DNA from: Candidatus Melainabacteria bacterium GWA2_34_9
GTDB taxonomy: Bacteria; Cyanobacteriota; Vampirovibrionia; Gastranaerophilales; UBA9971
Length of the DNA: 15,047 bases
Reading direction: 5' to 3'
Assembly (NCBI GenBank): GCA_001784535.1
Contig: MFRJ01000109.1
Location: 4,284-19,330 of the forward strand
In this document: positions 1 through 6,904 of the stretch, in pieces
Position numbering within the stretch: position 1 is the first letter of the stretch
Layout of the letters: each line of letters begins with the position of its first letter
Translations under genes and position numbers: made by a program
Notes under the pieces: generated by a model
Databases searched by the model: none
Told to the model about the DNA's origin: nothing
The model's input: the letters and a program-made list of their open reading frames with translations, nothing else

Positions 1-2
1 TG

Positions 3-1274
3 ATATTACTCATGGCTCTGCCAAAACAAGGAAGAATGAGGGTGTTTGCATTTGTTATTTTTTTGTTTTCAACCAGTTTCCCTTTTTTTGGGAACACGGA
101 AGGTCATGTCACTTTGACGTCAATGCGTATATTCAGAACTGCAAACACTGTATTTACGCGGTTTGGTAATATTCCGGATCAGTTAGTCCGTAATCTGTTG
201 GTAGTTTTTTGTTTTATTTTATTAGTCAAAATTCTTAAAAGTTTGTTTGATAACAAATTTCCCGTAAATCTAACAATAAATAAACTGGGTAAAGTCCATT
301 TTTTTACACTTTTACTGCTGGGTTTCCTGTTTGTTTTTATCAGTATTTCAAACAGTATCAGAACTATTGTCATGCTTGCTGCAGCCGGATTAATTGTTAT
401 TTTACGCATGCCGAAAACAGACAGAGTCCGATATTTCATCAACTGGATCTTGATTGGTTTACCGATAGTACTGCCTTCTTTACTTTTGATGCTCTATCTG
501 TTTATTTACTTAAAAAACGACCCGCTTTTTTCATATGCGCTTGATTGGGATGTAAAAGAGAATCTGGGACAGTTACAACTTTTATACGAGGATCCTGTTT
601 TATTTGTAATGTCGTTTGGCACTCTAGGCATAACAACAATTATAGGTTTATTTCACTATTTACGAAAGAAAAGGAATATCGCAGAAACGCTAAGCGTGAA
701 TATATTGATAATCAGCCTGGCGGGATACTTGCTCCCCATTCATCGTTTATTACCCGTTGCTGGATTTCGCTTTTTTTCCTCGCTTATGTATATTTTCGCG
801 GCAATTATTGTGGCCTATACATTGGAATGGTTGAGGTCTAAGCTTCATATAAAAAACGGGATTATAATTTTATTTATTTATCTGATCCCGAATCTGGCGA
901 CTTTAAGTTCATCAATATATAAGAATAGCCGGCCTGTCAACAAACTATCATCCCATCTTTTTTATATTCCGAATAAATTATACGACGGCTTCAAAGTGTT
1001 GGAAGCGCTGCCGCCTGAAGATGCTCTGGTTATTGCCAATCCTAATCAAAGTATAGATATTATGATTCCCGGCCTTACGGGTAAACGGACATATTCCGGC
1101 CATATATTGATGACATACAATAACGATAAAAAGGATACTGCTATTGATAAATTTCTTTATAAGTGGACAGATCAAAAATATTCCGCTAAACAATATGTTA
1201 GTGCAGACACTGTATTTAAAGATTTAGATTTAGTTGGTTGGGTAAAGAAAGTGGTAAAAGGCAAAAAAGCTTAA
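3..1274 (+). CDS. Polytopic membrane protein, glycosyltransferase-like C-terminal part (5' end outside the window)
   Basis: The reading frame is open from the first complete codon to a TAA at 1272-1274. The first ATG is at 12, but no ribosome binding site precedes it and the frame runs off the left edge, so the gene is probably 5'-truncated. Numbered from that ATG there are about 420 residues, with roughly eight hydrophobic segments between residues 10 and 295. A soluble tail follows, containing ANPNQSIDIMIPGLTGKRTY (about 342-361) and then SGH (362-364). That tail resembles the 'IP..TGRRvY.GH' block seen near the end of large bacterial membrane glycosyltransferase/mannosyltransferase-like proteins; this is family-level recall, not a search result. 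The catalytic N-terminal region would lie outside the window, so substrate and activity cannot be stated. The stop codon overlaps that of the convergent mlaE by 4 bp. Confidence 0.7.
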   Translation: MLLMALPKQGRMRVFAFVIFLFSTSFPFFGNTEGHVTLTSMRIFRTANTVFTRFGNIPDQLVRNLLVVFCFILLVKILKSLFDNKFPVNLTINKLGKVHFFTLLLLGFLFVFISISNSIRTIVMLAAAGLIVILRMPKTDRVRYFINWILIGLPIVLPSLLLMLYLFIYLKNDPLFSYALDWDVKENLGQLQLLYEDPVLFVMSFGTLGITTIIGLFHYLRKKRNIAETLSVNILIISLAGYLLPIHRLLPVAGFRFFSSLMYIFAAIIVAYTLEWLRSKLHIKNGIIILFIYLIPNLATLSSSIYKNSRPVNKLSSHLFYIPNKLYDGFKVLEALPPEDALVIANPNQSIDIMIPGLTGKRTYSGHILMTYNNDKKDTAIDKFLYKWTDQKYSAKQYVSADTVFKDLDLVGWVKKVVKGKKA

Positions 1275-2005
1275 GCGAAAAACATCCAGCTTAATAAAAG
1301 ATCAAAAACTGGAATTGCAACGGCTGTCCAAATGGCAGCTTTAGTTGTGGAAAGCCCCACTTCCCTTGCACCGCCTTTTGTTTGCAAACCATGAGTTACG
1401 CAGATGACAGTGACTAAAATACCGAACACAGCAGCTTTTACAAGACTTGACTTGATATCATAAGTGCTTGAATAAAGCCATACAGATTTAATATACATGT
1501 AAGGATGCAAAGCTACCGTATTGTTGGCAACAAACATCCCTCCTATAATGCCTATAAATTCTGCAATTATTGTTACCAGCGGAACCATGACAATTCCCGC
1601 CAATAGTCTTGGCACAAGAAGATAACCAATAGGATCAACTTTTAATACTTTTAAAGCATCTATCTGCTCAGTAACACTCATATTACCGATTTCTGCTGTC
1701 ATAGCAGTACCGGCTCTCGCACCTATTGCAAGAGCCGCAAACACAGGAGCCATTTCTCTTGTAATAGCTAAAGAAATTAGCCCTCCGATATAAGAATCAG
1801 CACCGGTAAGCATAAACTGCTGCGAAACCTGAAGTGATAAAACAGCTCCAGCTACCATAGAAATTGTTAAAGCTATGGGCAATGAGTCATAGCCTATTAC
1901 AGATGCCTGATAAATAGTATTTTTTAGGTTAATCTTCCCCGAAAAAATACATTTAAGGGCTTTATAAAGGTTTGTTACGCATAATCCGATAAAATTAACG
2001 ATCAT
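1271..2005 (-). CDS. mlaE: MlaE/YrbE-family ABC transporter permease (lipid asymmetry)
   Basis: The 244-residue integral membrane protein has the signature of the MlaE/YrbE permease family. The conserved block runs from about residue 82 to 118 and includes ITREMAPVFAALAIGARAGT followed by AEIGNMSVTEQIDAL. Further family features are the PRLLAG segment (132-137) and THGLQTKGGAREVG (204-217). Family members form the inner-membrane permease that, with an MlaF ATPase and an MCE protein (MlaD), moves phospholipids between the inner and outer membranes. The length is close to the family norm. The gene begins inside the 3' end of ilvE (11-bp overlap), which suggests co-transcription and coupled translation. 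No good Shine-Dalgarno sequence is visible before the ATG. No MlaF or MCE gene is in the window, so the partners must be elsewhere. The stop codon overlaps the convergent gene at TTAA 1271-1274. Confidence 0.93.
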   Translation of the reverse strand: MIVNFIGLCVTNLYKALKCIFSGKINLKNTIYQASVIGYDSLPIALTISMVAGAVLSLQVSQQFMLTGADSYIGGLISLAITREMAPVFAALAIGARAGTAMTAEIGNMSVTEQIDALKVLKVDPIGYLLVPRLLAGIVMVPLVTIIAEFIGIIGGMFVANNTVALHPYMYIKSVWLYSSTYDIKSSLVKAAVFGILVTVICVTHGLQTKGGAREVGLSTTKAAIWTAVAIPVFDLLLSWMFFA

Positions 2006-2912
2006 AAATAGGAGTACACCAGTTTTTGTACTTATCGACTTTGCCTTTTACGATTTCAAAATATAAATCCTGAATTTTTTTGGTTATAGGACCGACATTG
2101 CCGTCGCCTACAGGTCTTGAATCAATTTTAGTTATCGGGCTAACCTGTGCTCCGGTTCCGCAATAGAAGGCTTCATCAGCGATGTATAATTCTGTCCTGT
2201 CGATAGGTCTTTCTACAACTTCAAGACCAAATTCGTTTTGGGCAATTTGTTTGACAGCATCTCTTGTAATTCCGATTAAAATATTATCAGTTATCGGTGA
2301 AGTAACTAACTTGCCATTTTCAACAAGATAAAAATTCATTGCGCTTCCTTCAGAAACATGACCTTCGCTTGAAAGTACTAATGCTTCGTCATATCCTGCG
2401 TTTATAGCTTCTGTTATGATAAGGGCTGTGTTTGCATAAGCTCCGCCAACTTTAGCTCTTGGAGGAATCATATTATCATCAAGCCTTCTCCAGCTTGATA
2501 CACAAACACTTAAACCTTTTGTAATGTCAACATAAAGTCCGAGGGGGCATGTAAATACCAGAAATGAATCAGGTCCGGTAAGTTTAGGTCCGATTGCCTG
2601 AGCACTTTTATATATAGTAGGTCTTATGTAGGTATCAGTTTCAGGAGCGTTTTTTCTTAATAATTCAACTGTCAAATCGCACATTTCATCTACGGAATAA
2701 GCAGGCTTCATGTGCATAATTCTTGCGCTTCTGTGAATTCTTTCATAATGTTCGCGCATTCTAAAAATATAAATTTGTTTTTCTTCTTCGTTCCAGTAGG
2801 CTCTGATGCCTTCAAATATTGAAGTTCCATAGAGAAAAGCGTGAGTTCTTACGCTAATTTTTGCGTTACTTTCCTGTACAAATTCACCATCCATAAAAAC
2901 ATATTCAGTCAT
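1995..2912 (-). CDS. ilvE: Branched-chain amino acid aminotransferase
   Basis: The 305-residue protein is a fold-type IV PLP aminotransferase that interconverts leucine, isoleucine and valine with their 2-oxo acids, using glutamate/2-oxoglutarate. The N-terminal half has GTSIFEGIRAYW (29-40) and FRMREHYERIHRSARIM (50-66), typical of IlvE rather than D-alanine aminotransferase or ADC lyase. The PLP lysine is K154 in PPRAKVGGAYAN. The EGHVSEGSAMN block (183-193) supplies the glutamate (E188) that normally contacts the pyridine nitrogen. ILIGITRD (211-218) has Ile where most homologues have Pro, and GTGAQVSPI replaces the usual GTAAEVTPI; both are mild variants. AAGGAA at 2921-2926 lies 8 nt before the ATG. 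mlaE follows with an 11-bp overlap. No leader peptide or T-box-like structure was seen upstream. Confidence 0.95.
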   Translation of the reverse strand: MTEYVFMDGEFVQESNAKISVRTHAFLYGTSIFEGIRAYWNEEEKQIYIFRMREHYERIHRSARIMHMKPAYSVDEMCDLTVELLRKNAPETDTYIRPTIYKSAQAIGPKLTGPDSFLVFTCPLGLYVDITKGLSVCVSSWRRLDDNMIPPRAKVGGAYANTALIITEAINAGYDEALVLSSEGHVSEGSAMNFYLVENGKLVTSPITDNILIGITRDAVKQIAQNEFGLEVVERPIDRTELYIADEAFYCGTGAQVSPITKIDSRPVGDGNVGPITKKIQDLYFEIVKGKVDKYKNWCTPIYDR

Positions 2913-2999
2913 AGCAAATATTCCTTTTTTATAGTGTAGACTCTATATTTTTTAGAATACACCTAATAAAAAAAAAAGTAAAAAGTATCAGTTTGAATT

Positions 3000-3578
3000 T
3001 TAGTGATCAGTATAAAAATCAACTTTTCCTGTTTCAAGATCATAATATGCGCCGATAATTTCCAGTTTTCCGCCGGAAATTTTGTTATTAAAAACCACAT
3101 TAAGATTTTTTAGCTGAGTAACTACATTTTTAACATTTCTTTTGGTTATTTTTTCAAGATCATCAATTGTATTATGACTTGAAATCAGTGGTTTTATTTT
3201 ATCAATAAGGCTTTTTACATAAATACATTTATTATCGTCATTTAAAGCTGCTGTAACGGCTCCGCAATGGTCATGCCCCATTACTATAACAAGATTTACA
3301 TCAAGGTCGTTAACTGCATAAGCAAGACTTCCGATAACTTCTTCAGCAAGTATGTTTCCCGCAACCCTGACTACAAAAAGATCACCAAGCCCCTGATCAA
3401 ATACAATTTCCCCGGGGGTTCTTGAATCAGAACAGCTAAGAATAGCCGCAAAAGGTGTTTGTCCCCCAAGAAGTTCTCCGCGTCTTATGTTACACCTGTT
3501 CGGGTTCTCAAGATTTCCTGAAAAAAATCTTTCATTGCCTTCAATAAGTTTTTTAAGTGCTTCTTTAGCGCTTATCAA
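3000..3578 (-). CDS. Beta-class carbonic anhydrase (TTG start)
   Basis: The 192-residue protein is a beta-carbonic anhydrase, a zinc enzyme that interconverts CO2 and bicarbonate in the cytoplasm. The zinc site is visible: C49 in SCSDSR, with the D51/R53 dyad, then H102 and C105 in GHDHCGAV. VRVAGN (71-75 region) and the closing IIGAYYDLETGKVDF are also family-typical. The start is TTG at 3576-3578. An in-frame TAA lies a few codons upstream, no ATG occurs in frame between it and the TTG, and the next Met is residue 100, inside the active site. AGAGGAA at 3587-3593 sits 8 nt before the TTG. The gene is separated from ilvE by 87 bp and divergent from the methyltransferase gene. Physiological role (bicarbonate for carboxylases, pH balance) is inference. 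Confidence 0.94.
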   Translation of the reverse strand: MISAKEALKKLIEGNERFFSGNLENPNRCNIRRGELLGGQTPFAAILSCSDSRTPGEIVFDQGLGDLFVVRVAGNILAEEVIGSLAYAVNDLDVNLVIVMGHDHCGAVTAALNDDNKCIYVKSLIDKIKPLISSHNTIDDLEKITKRNVKNVVTQLKNLNVVFNNKISGGKLEIIGAYYDLETGKVDFYTDH

Positions 3579-3721
3579 TATTTTAATTCCTCTTTATAAT
3601 TTATATAACCAGTATAGAATAAAAAACATTTTTAATTAATTAACCTAATTTAAATGTTTTATATGATTGAAAGTTCAGAATAATTTTTTAAAATATAAAA
3701 AATAAAGCGAAGGGAAGAAAA
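3579..3721. promoter_or_regulatory. Divergent promoter region between carbonic anhydrase and the methyltransferase fusion
   Basis: This 143-bp AT-rich gap must serve two divergent genes. The minus strand reads TATACT at 3616 to 3611, a reasonable -10 for the carbonic anhydrase. The plus strand has TTGAAA at 3667-3672, a -35-like hexamer, but TATAAA at 3694-3699 is 21 bp away, too far. A 9-bp inverted repeat, AAAACATTT (3623-3631) and AAATGTTTT (3652-3660), surrounds the palindrome TTAATTAATTAA (3632-3643) and could be an operator, although such repeats arise by chance in AT-rich DNA. Confidence 0.35.
3587..3593 (-). promoter_or_regulatory. Ribosome binding site that fixes the TTG start of the carbonic anhydrase
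   Basis: On the minus strand this reads AGAGGAA and ends 8 nt before the TTG at 3576-3578. An in-frame stop lies just upstream and no in-frame ATG is available, so this site supports initiation at TTG. Confidence 0.7.
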
Positions 3722-4936
3722 ATGCAGTCAGCAGAATGCAGTTTAAATAAAAATTTAGATCAAATCAGCAGATATAATAGTTTTTTGGCACGAAAAATAT
3801 TAAATCATAACAAACCACATGGGTATGCAGAATTTATTGAAAGTAATTCATCAAGTATAAACCTTTTATACAATAATATACTTATTCATGATCAAATAGA
3901 CCCGATTAATGAAGCTATAGATCTTTTAAATAGTCTAAGCAGGAATAATAGCAAAGATATAACAGTAATTTACGGCTTAGGTCTTGGATATACATTAAAA
4001 CGATTTGCGGATGATTATAAAGGAAATATTATTGTTTTTGATCCAAGTTTGGATATTTTAAGAATAACTTTTGAAGCGGTTGATTTTTCTCAAGAGTTTG
4101 GAAATCCAAAAATTTTAATTACAAATATTGTTGAAGATATTACACGTCATATAATGAGATTTTTTAATGAAGACTGTAAAGTTCATTTTCTTGCATTAGA
4201 TTCATATAAACAATTATTCCCTGAAATTTATGAGTTAGTTTCAAACGAAGTTCAATACAGTATGCCTGAAGAATATACAGGTGGAGAGTTGAATATAAAT
4301 ATTGGTTCAGGCAAATGGAAGAAACCCGGTTGGAAAACCCTTGATTGTTATAGATTTGCGACGTTTTATAGGGATTTAAGGACAATAGAACCCTTGCCAT
4401 TGGAAGATAATGTTATTACAAAAGCTTTTTGTTCACATTGTATCGAACATATAGAAGATCATCATCTTGAAAATTTGTTAAAAGAAATATATCGATGCAT
4501 GAAGCCGGGTGGGCTTTTTAGGATAAGCTGTCCTGATGCACAGCTTGCGTTTGATGCCTATGAACGAGATGACGCAGATTGGTTTAGATGGTTAAAAAAG
4601 AATAATATCGGGGCGATGCTTGTAAATACATTTGTCAGCTATCAAAATCAAATAGGCGGTCCTGAGGTGGACGACAGAGCAGTAAAAGAAAAATTTGAAA
4701 CGCTTGATAAAGAAGAATTTATTAAATGGGCTGTATCTTTAAAAGATTTAAACAAACCTTATATTGCTCATACAAATGGTTTTACCTATGAAAAATTATC
4801 CAGGAAACTTGAAGAAGCCGGCTTTGTTAACATAAAACATAGCGGGTACAAACAATCTTCCGATCCTGAACTCAGGTTATCGGATTTTGATCTGCACCCG
4901 TCTATAAGTTTGTATGTTGAGTGTTTTAAGCCTTAA
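3722..4936 (+). CDS. Maf/DUF115-like domain fused to a SAM-dependent methyltransferase domain
   Basis: The 404-residue soluble protein has two parts. Residues about 45-180 contain VIYGLGLGYTLKRFAD (83-97) and IIVFDPSLDILRITFEAVD (103-121). This is the glycine-rich loop and acidic strand-end pattern of the N-terminal region of Maf motility-accessory-factor/DUF115-type proteins. Residues about 188-404 form a class I SAM-methyltransferase: LNINIGSGKWKKPGWKTLDC (190-209) is motif I with a 'pGW..lD' extension, then SHCIEHI (238-244), and MKPGGLFRISCPD (260-272) as the post-motif strand. The C-terminal methyltransferase type is common in surface polysaccharide loci. Substrate is unknown; modification of a glycan or glycosylated surface protein is inference. 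GAAGGGAAG at 3709-3717 precedes the ATG. The stop overlaps the convergent ferredoxin stop at TTAA 4933-4936. Confidence 0.8.
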   Translation: MQSAECSLNKNLDQISRYNSFLARKILNHNKPHGYAEFIESNSSSINLLYNNILIHDQIDPINEAIDLLNSLSRNNSKDITVIYGLGLGYTLKRFADDYKGNIIVFDPSLDILRITFEAVDFSQEFGNPKILITNIVEDITRHIMRFFNEDCKVHFLALDSYKQLFPEIYELVSNEVQYSMPEEYTGGELNINIGSGKWKKPGWKTLDCYRFATFYRDLRTIEPLPLEDNVITKAFCSHCIEHIEDHHLENLLKEIYRCMKPGGLFRISCPDAQLAFDAYERDDADWFRWLKKNNIGAMLVNTFVSYQNQIGGPEVDDRAVKEKFETLDKEEFIKWAVSLKDLNKPYIAHTNGFTYEKLSRKLEEAGFVNIKHSGYKQSSDPELRLSDFDLHPSISLYVECFKP

Positions 4937-5112
4937 TCAATAATTTTAATTACATGAACAGGACATGCTTCAGCGGCTGCTCTGCAATCATCTTCATGCC
5001 CGGCTACTTTTGACTGATTTACATGTGCAACTTCATCCATATCGAAGATATCAGGATTTATTGAAACACATGCGCCACATGCGATACATCCGGGAATAAT
5101 TTGTACTTTCAT
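4933..5112 (-). CDS. Single-cluster [4Fe-4S] ferredoxin, 59 residues
   Basis: Reading the minus strand from ATG at 5110-5112 gives MKVQIIPGCIACGACVSINP and onward to a TAA at 4933-4935. Cluster ligands are C9, C12 and C15 (CxxCxxC) and C50, which is followed by Pro (ACPVHVIKI), the standard arrangement for a monocluster ferredoxin of about 60 residues. A fifth cysteine, C43, sits where some monocluster ferredoxins have one half of a disulfide; its partner near residue 20 is absent. The protein would carry single electrons in the cytoplasm; its partner enzyme cannot be told from the window. A perfect AAGGAGG at 5120-5126 lies 7 nt before the ATG, one of the best ribosome binding sites in the window, suggesting strong expression. 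The gene lies 88 bp downstream of the Cys-rich gene on the same strand. Confidence 0.93.
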   Translation of the reverse strand: MKVQIIPGCIACGACVSINPDIFDMDEVAHVNQSKVAGHEDDCRAAAEACPVHVIKIID

Positions 5113-5137
5113 ATAAAAGCCTCCTTTTGTAACTCTT

Positions 5138-5155
5138 TAATTATAAATAATTATA
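5138..5155 (-). promoter_or_regulatory. Possible promoter -10 region or operator of the ferredoxin gene
   Basis: The minus strand reads TATAAT twice (5155 to 5150 and 5145 to 5140). The segment also forms a palindrome, TAATTAT-aa-ATAATTA (5138-5153), ending 25 nt before the ferredoxin ATG. No convincing -35 hexamer was found at normal spacing, and AT-rich DNA gives such matches easily, so this is only a candidate. Confidence 0.25.
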
Positions 5156-5200
5156 TTTTTGAATCATTCCCTTTTAATACAATTTAGAAAATTTTTAAAA

Positions 5201-5509
5201 TTAATACTTAGATGAAAAGAATTCTTTAAGAGTATTTTTGTATTCTTCACATTTTGATTTGATCATAATTTTATGTTTCCATTTTTCACAGTTTGTTTTT
5301 GCTATTATTTCAGCAAGTTTTCCAAGACTTTCGCCTTGTTCTTTTTCAACTTCAGCTTTAATTTTTTCTTTTAAAATTTCCATCCATGCTTCATCAGCCA
5401 GTTTTAGAAATTTTTCTTCACAATGACAATGTTCTTCATGATGTTGTTGTCTGACTTTATCACCACATTGGCATTGTTGTTCTCCGCATTTACAAGATTC
5501 GTCATGCAT
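5201..5509 (-). CDS. Small Cys/His-rich protein of unknown function
   Basis: I do not recognise a named family. The 102-residue protein starts with a metal-ligand-dense segment: C6, C8, C13, C15, H23, H24, H27, C28, H29 and C30, mostly as CxC pairs (CKC, CQC, CHC). Two further cysteines lie at C74 and C87. From about residue 31 to 100 it is strongly charged and predicted helical, with EKFLKLADEAWMEILKEKIK (32-51). There is no signal peptide or membrane segment. The CxC pairs and clustered histidines suggest binding of Zn, Cu or Fe-S, but this is inference. The purine-rich GAAAGGAAAA precedes the ATG with about 9 nt spacing. The gene lies upstream of the ferredoxin on the same strand, so the two may be co-expressed. 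The leader contains an unusual concentration of inverted repeats. Confidence 0.75.
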   Translation of the reverse strand: MHDESCKCGEQQCQCGDKVRQQHHEEHCHCEEKFLKLADEAWMEILKEKIKAEVEKEQGESLGKLAEIIAKTNCEKWKHKIMIKSKCEEYKNTLKEFFSSKY

Positions 5510-5556
5510 TTCTCATTTTCCTTTCAAAATCTTTTATACTGCTTATCGTCCTCGGC

Positions 5557-5601
5557 TTATATTTCTGTTTTCGGAATTTTTATACCCTTTAAATATTTCA
5601 T
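5557..5601 (-). CDS. Possible 14-codon leader peptide upstream of the Cys-rich gene
   Basis: On the minus strand, ATG at 5599-5601 opens a short frame reading MKYLKGIKIPKTEI and stopping at TAA (5557-5559), 47 nt before the Cys-rich gene's start. GGAG at 5612-5615 lies 10 nt upstream of the ATG. The frame sits inside the loop of the inverted repeat at 5566-5622, whose arm would cover most of the GGAG. It may be fortuitous, as short frames are common; there is no run of a single regulatory amino acid. Confidence 0.2.
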   Translation of the reverse strand: MKYLKGIKIPKTEI

Positions 5602-5622
5602 ATTTGAATAACTCCGAAAACA
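5566..5622 (-). promoter_or_regulatory. Long inverted repeat in the leader of the Cys-rich gene
   Basis: TGTTTTCGGA (5566-5575) and TCCGAAAACA (5613-5622) are perfect 10-bp inverted arms enclosing 37 nt, which contain a smaller inverted repeat AAATAT-ttc-ATATTT (5591-5605). The RNA of the minus strand could fold into a nested stem-loop 57-113 nt before the Cys-rich gene's ATG. The outer arms carry three G/C pairs each, which makes them less likely than the AT-only repeats nearby to be chance. A structured 5' leader or an operator are both possible. Confidence 0.4.
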
Positions 5623-5696
5623 AATTTAAGTGGGGCATAAAAACAACTTAGGAACACATAAAATACACTTAATTTTCTACAAAATAAATACCTCTG

Positions 5697-5726
5697 CTAT
5701 CTAATTTTTTCTAAATAATTAGATAG
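5697..5726. repeat. Perfect 10-bp inverted repeat, AT-rich
   Basis: CTATCTAATT (5697-5706) and AATTAGATAG (5717-5726) are perfect inverted arms with a 10-nt loop. It lies between the LptF/G-family gene (stop at 5783) and the Cys-rich gene, both on the minus strand. No T-run follows on the minus strand, so it is a poor intrinsic terminator; an operator or a processing site is as likely. Confidence 0.4.
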
Positions 5727-5737
5727 ACAAAAAGTAT

Positions 5738-5753
5738 AAATATCTTGATATTT
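5738..5753. repeat. 16-bp palindrome AAATATC-TT-GATATTT
   Basis: Perfect 7-bp arms separated by 2 bp, located 30-45 bp past the stop codon of the LptF/G-family gene. The 2-nt centre makes an RNA hairpin unfavourable, so a dimeric-protein DNA site is the more natural reading if it is functional. Chance is possible in AT-rich DNA. Confidence 0.3.
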
Positions 5754-5782
5754 TTAATACAAAAGACTTAGAAGCAGTTTTA

Positions 5783-6904
5783 TTAAATCAGATAAGCTTT
5801 TCTGTAGAACAAAAAAGTGCCAAGTGATAAAACTATAAAATTAGGCAGCCATGCCGCAATAAAAGGTTCAAGTATTTGAGCTTCGCCAAGAGAAGATGAA
5901 ACAGCTCTTATAATGTAATAACAGAAAATCACAATAATGCTAAACAGTAGCCCTCTGTTAACTTTTGCACGCGGAGGGCTTATAGCTAACGGAATTCCGA
6001 TTATTACAATCAGAAAAGAAGTTATAGGCAGGGCAATTTTTTCATAAAGCATTACCTTAAGCAAAGCAACTTGCTGGGGTTCAATGTCTTTAGCTTTTGT
6101 TTTTATGTACTTAGCAAGATCAAAGAAATTAAGCTCCCTTGCTTTATGGTCATTTTGCATTTCGGAAAGGTTTAAATTATTATATAGCTTTAAATTATTA
6201 AAGACAGCAGTATTCATAACTTTGCCTGACGAAGAAATTGTATAAATGGCACCTTCATCAAAGCCCCAGTAGGAAGGATTTGTGGAGCCGTATTTTGACT
6301 GAACAACCTGTATTACATCAGGTTTTGACAGGTCTAAAACTGTAACACCTTCCAGTTTTTTATGTTCATAATTATTAATGTAAAAAAGTCTTTTAATTTG
6401 TTTATTTTCGTCAAGTTCTTGGAATGAAAAGTTTGATTTTCCATCGGGAAGATTCTTTTGCGCTAATGCTTCCATCATCAGGTTTTTAGCTTTCATGTTA
6501 GCAGCAGGAACTATGAATTCGTTTACAATAAAACTAAAGACAGCCAGTGAAAAACTAAAAATCAGAACAGGAAGAGCCAGTCTTGTTAAACTTATTCCGC
6601 AAGCCCTCATTATTGTGAGTTCACTATTAATACTGAGTTTGTTAAAAGTCAATATTGTTGCAAGTAGTATTCCCATTGGAATAGTAAAAACAACAATATA
6701 AGGAAGCTGAAGTATAACTGTTTTTATGGCGGTACTAAAAGGAATTCCATAAGTAGAAATTTGTTTTACTAGATATAAAAACTGATCTGATGCAAACATA
6801 AGAGATGTAAAAACTACAACACCCAATAAAAATGTTTCTATAAGCTGTTTTGTGATGTATTTATCTGTTAAGGTCAAATTTATTTTTTTCATTCTAAAAA
6901 CCAT
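5783..6904 (-). CDS. LptF/LptG (YjgP/YjgQ) family lipopolysaccharide-export permease
   Basis: The protein (373 residues from the first ATG) has the topology of the family: three N-terminal membrane helices (about 22-46, 64-88, 108-133), a soluble central domain (about 140-280) and three C-terminal helices (about 288-308, 317-337, 345-367). The conserved SINSELTIMRACGIS (91-105) matches the coupling-helix region that contacts the LptB ATPase, and SPPRAKVNRG (309-318) matches the second. Family members extract lipopolysaccharide from the inner membrane and pass it to the Lpt bridge. LptF and LptG cannot be told apart here, and only one copy is in the window. The start is uncertain: ATG at 6904 and ATG at 6892 (Met5) both lack a clear Shine-Dalgarno sequence. 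The gene is divergent from thioredoxin. Confidence 0.9.
   Translation of the reverse strand: MVFRMKKINLTLTDKYITKQLIETFLLGVVVFTSLMFASDQFLYLVKQISTYGIPFSTAIKTVILQLPYIVVFTIPMGILLATILTFNKLSINSELTIMRACGISLTRLALPVLIFSFSLAVFSFIVNEFIVPAANMKAKNLMMEALAQKNLPDGKSNFSFQELDENKQIKRLFYINNYEHKKLEGVTVLDLSKPDVIQVVQSKYGSTNPSYWGFDEGAIYTISSSGKVMNTAVFNNLKLYNNLNLSEMQNDHKARELNFFDLAKYIKTKAKDIEPQQVALLKVMLYEKIALPITSFLIVIIGIPLAISPPRAKVNRGLLFSIIVIFCYYIIRAVSSSLGEAQILEPFIAAWLPNFIVLSLGTFLFYRKAYLI

Noticed and set aside
1995..2912. D-amino acid aminotransferase or aminodeoxychorismate lyase as the identity of the class IV enzyme
   Set aside because: The FEGIRAYW, FRMREHYERIHRSA and EGHVSEGSAMN blocks fit IlvE better than either alternative.
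5423..5611. Plus-strand hydrophobic frame of about 62 residues opposite the Cys-rich gene
   Set aside because: It runs antisense to a better-supported gene and its leader, and has a composition expected of a reverse-strand shadow.
5697..5726. Inverted repeat as the intrinsic terminator of the LptF/G-family gene
   Set aside because: The stem is almost entirely A/T and no T-run follows it on the minus strand, so it was recorded only as an inverted repeat.
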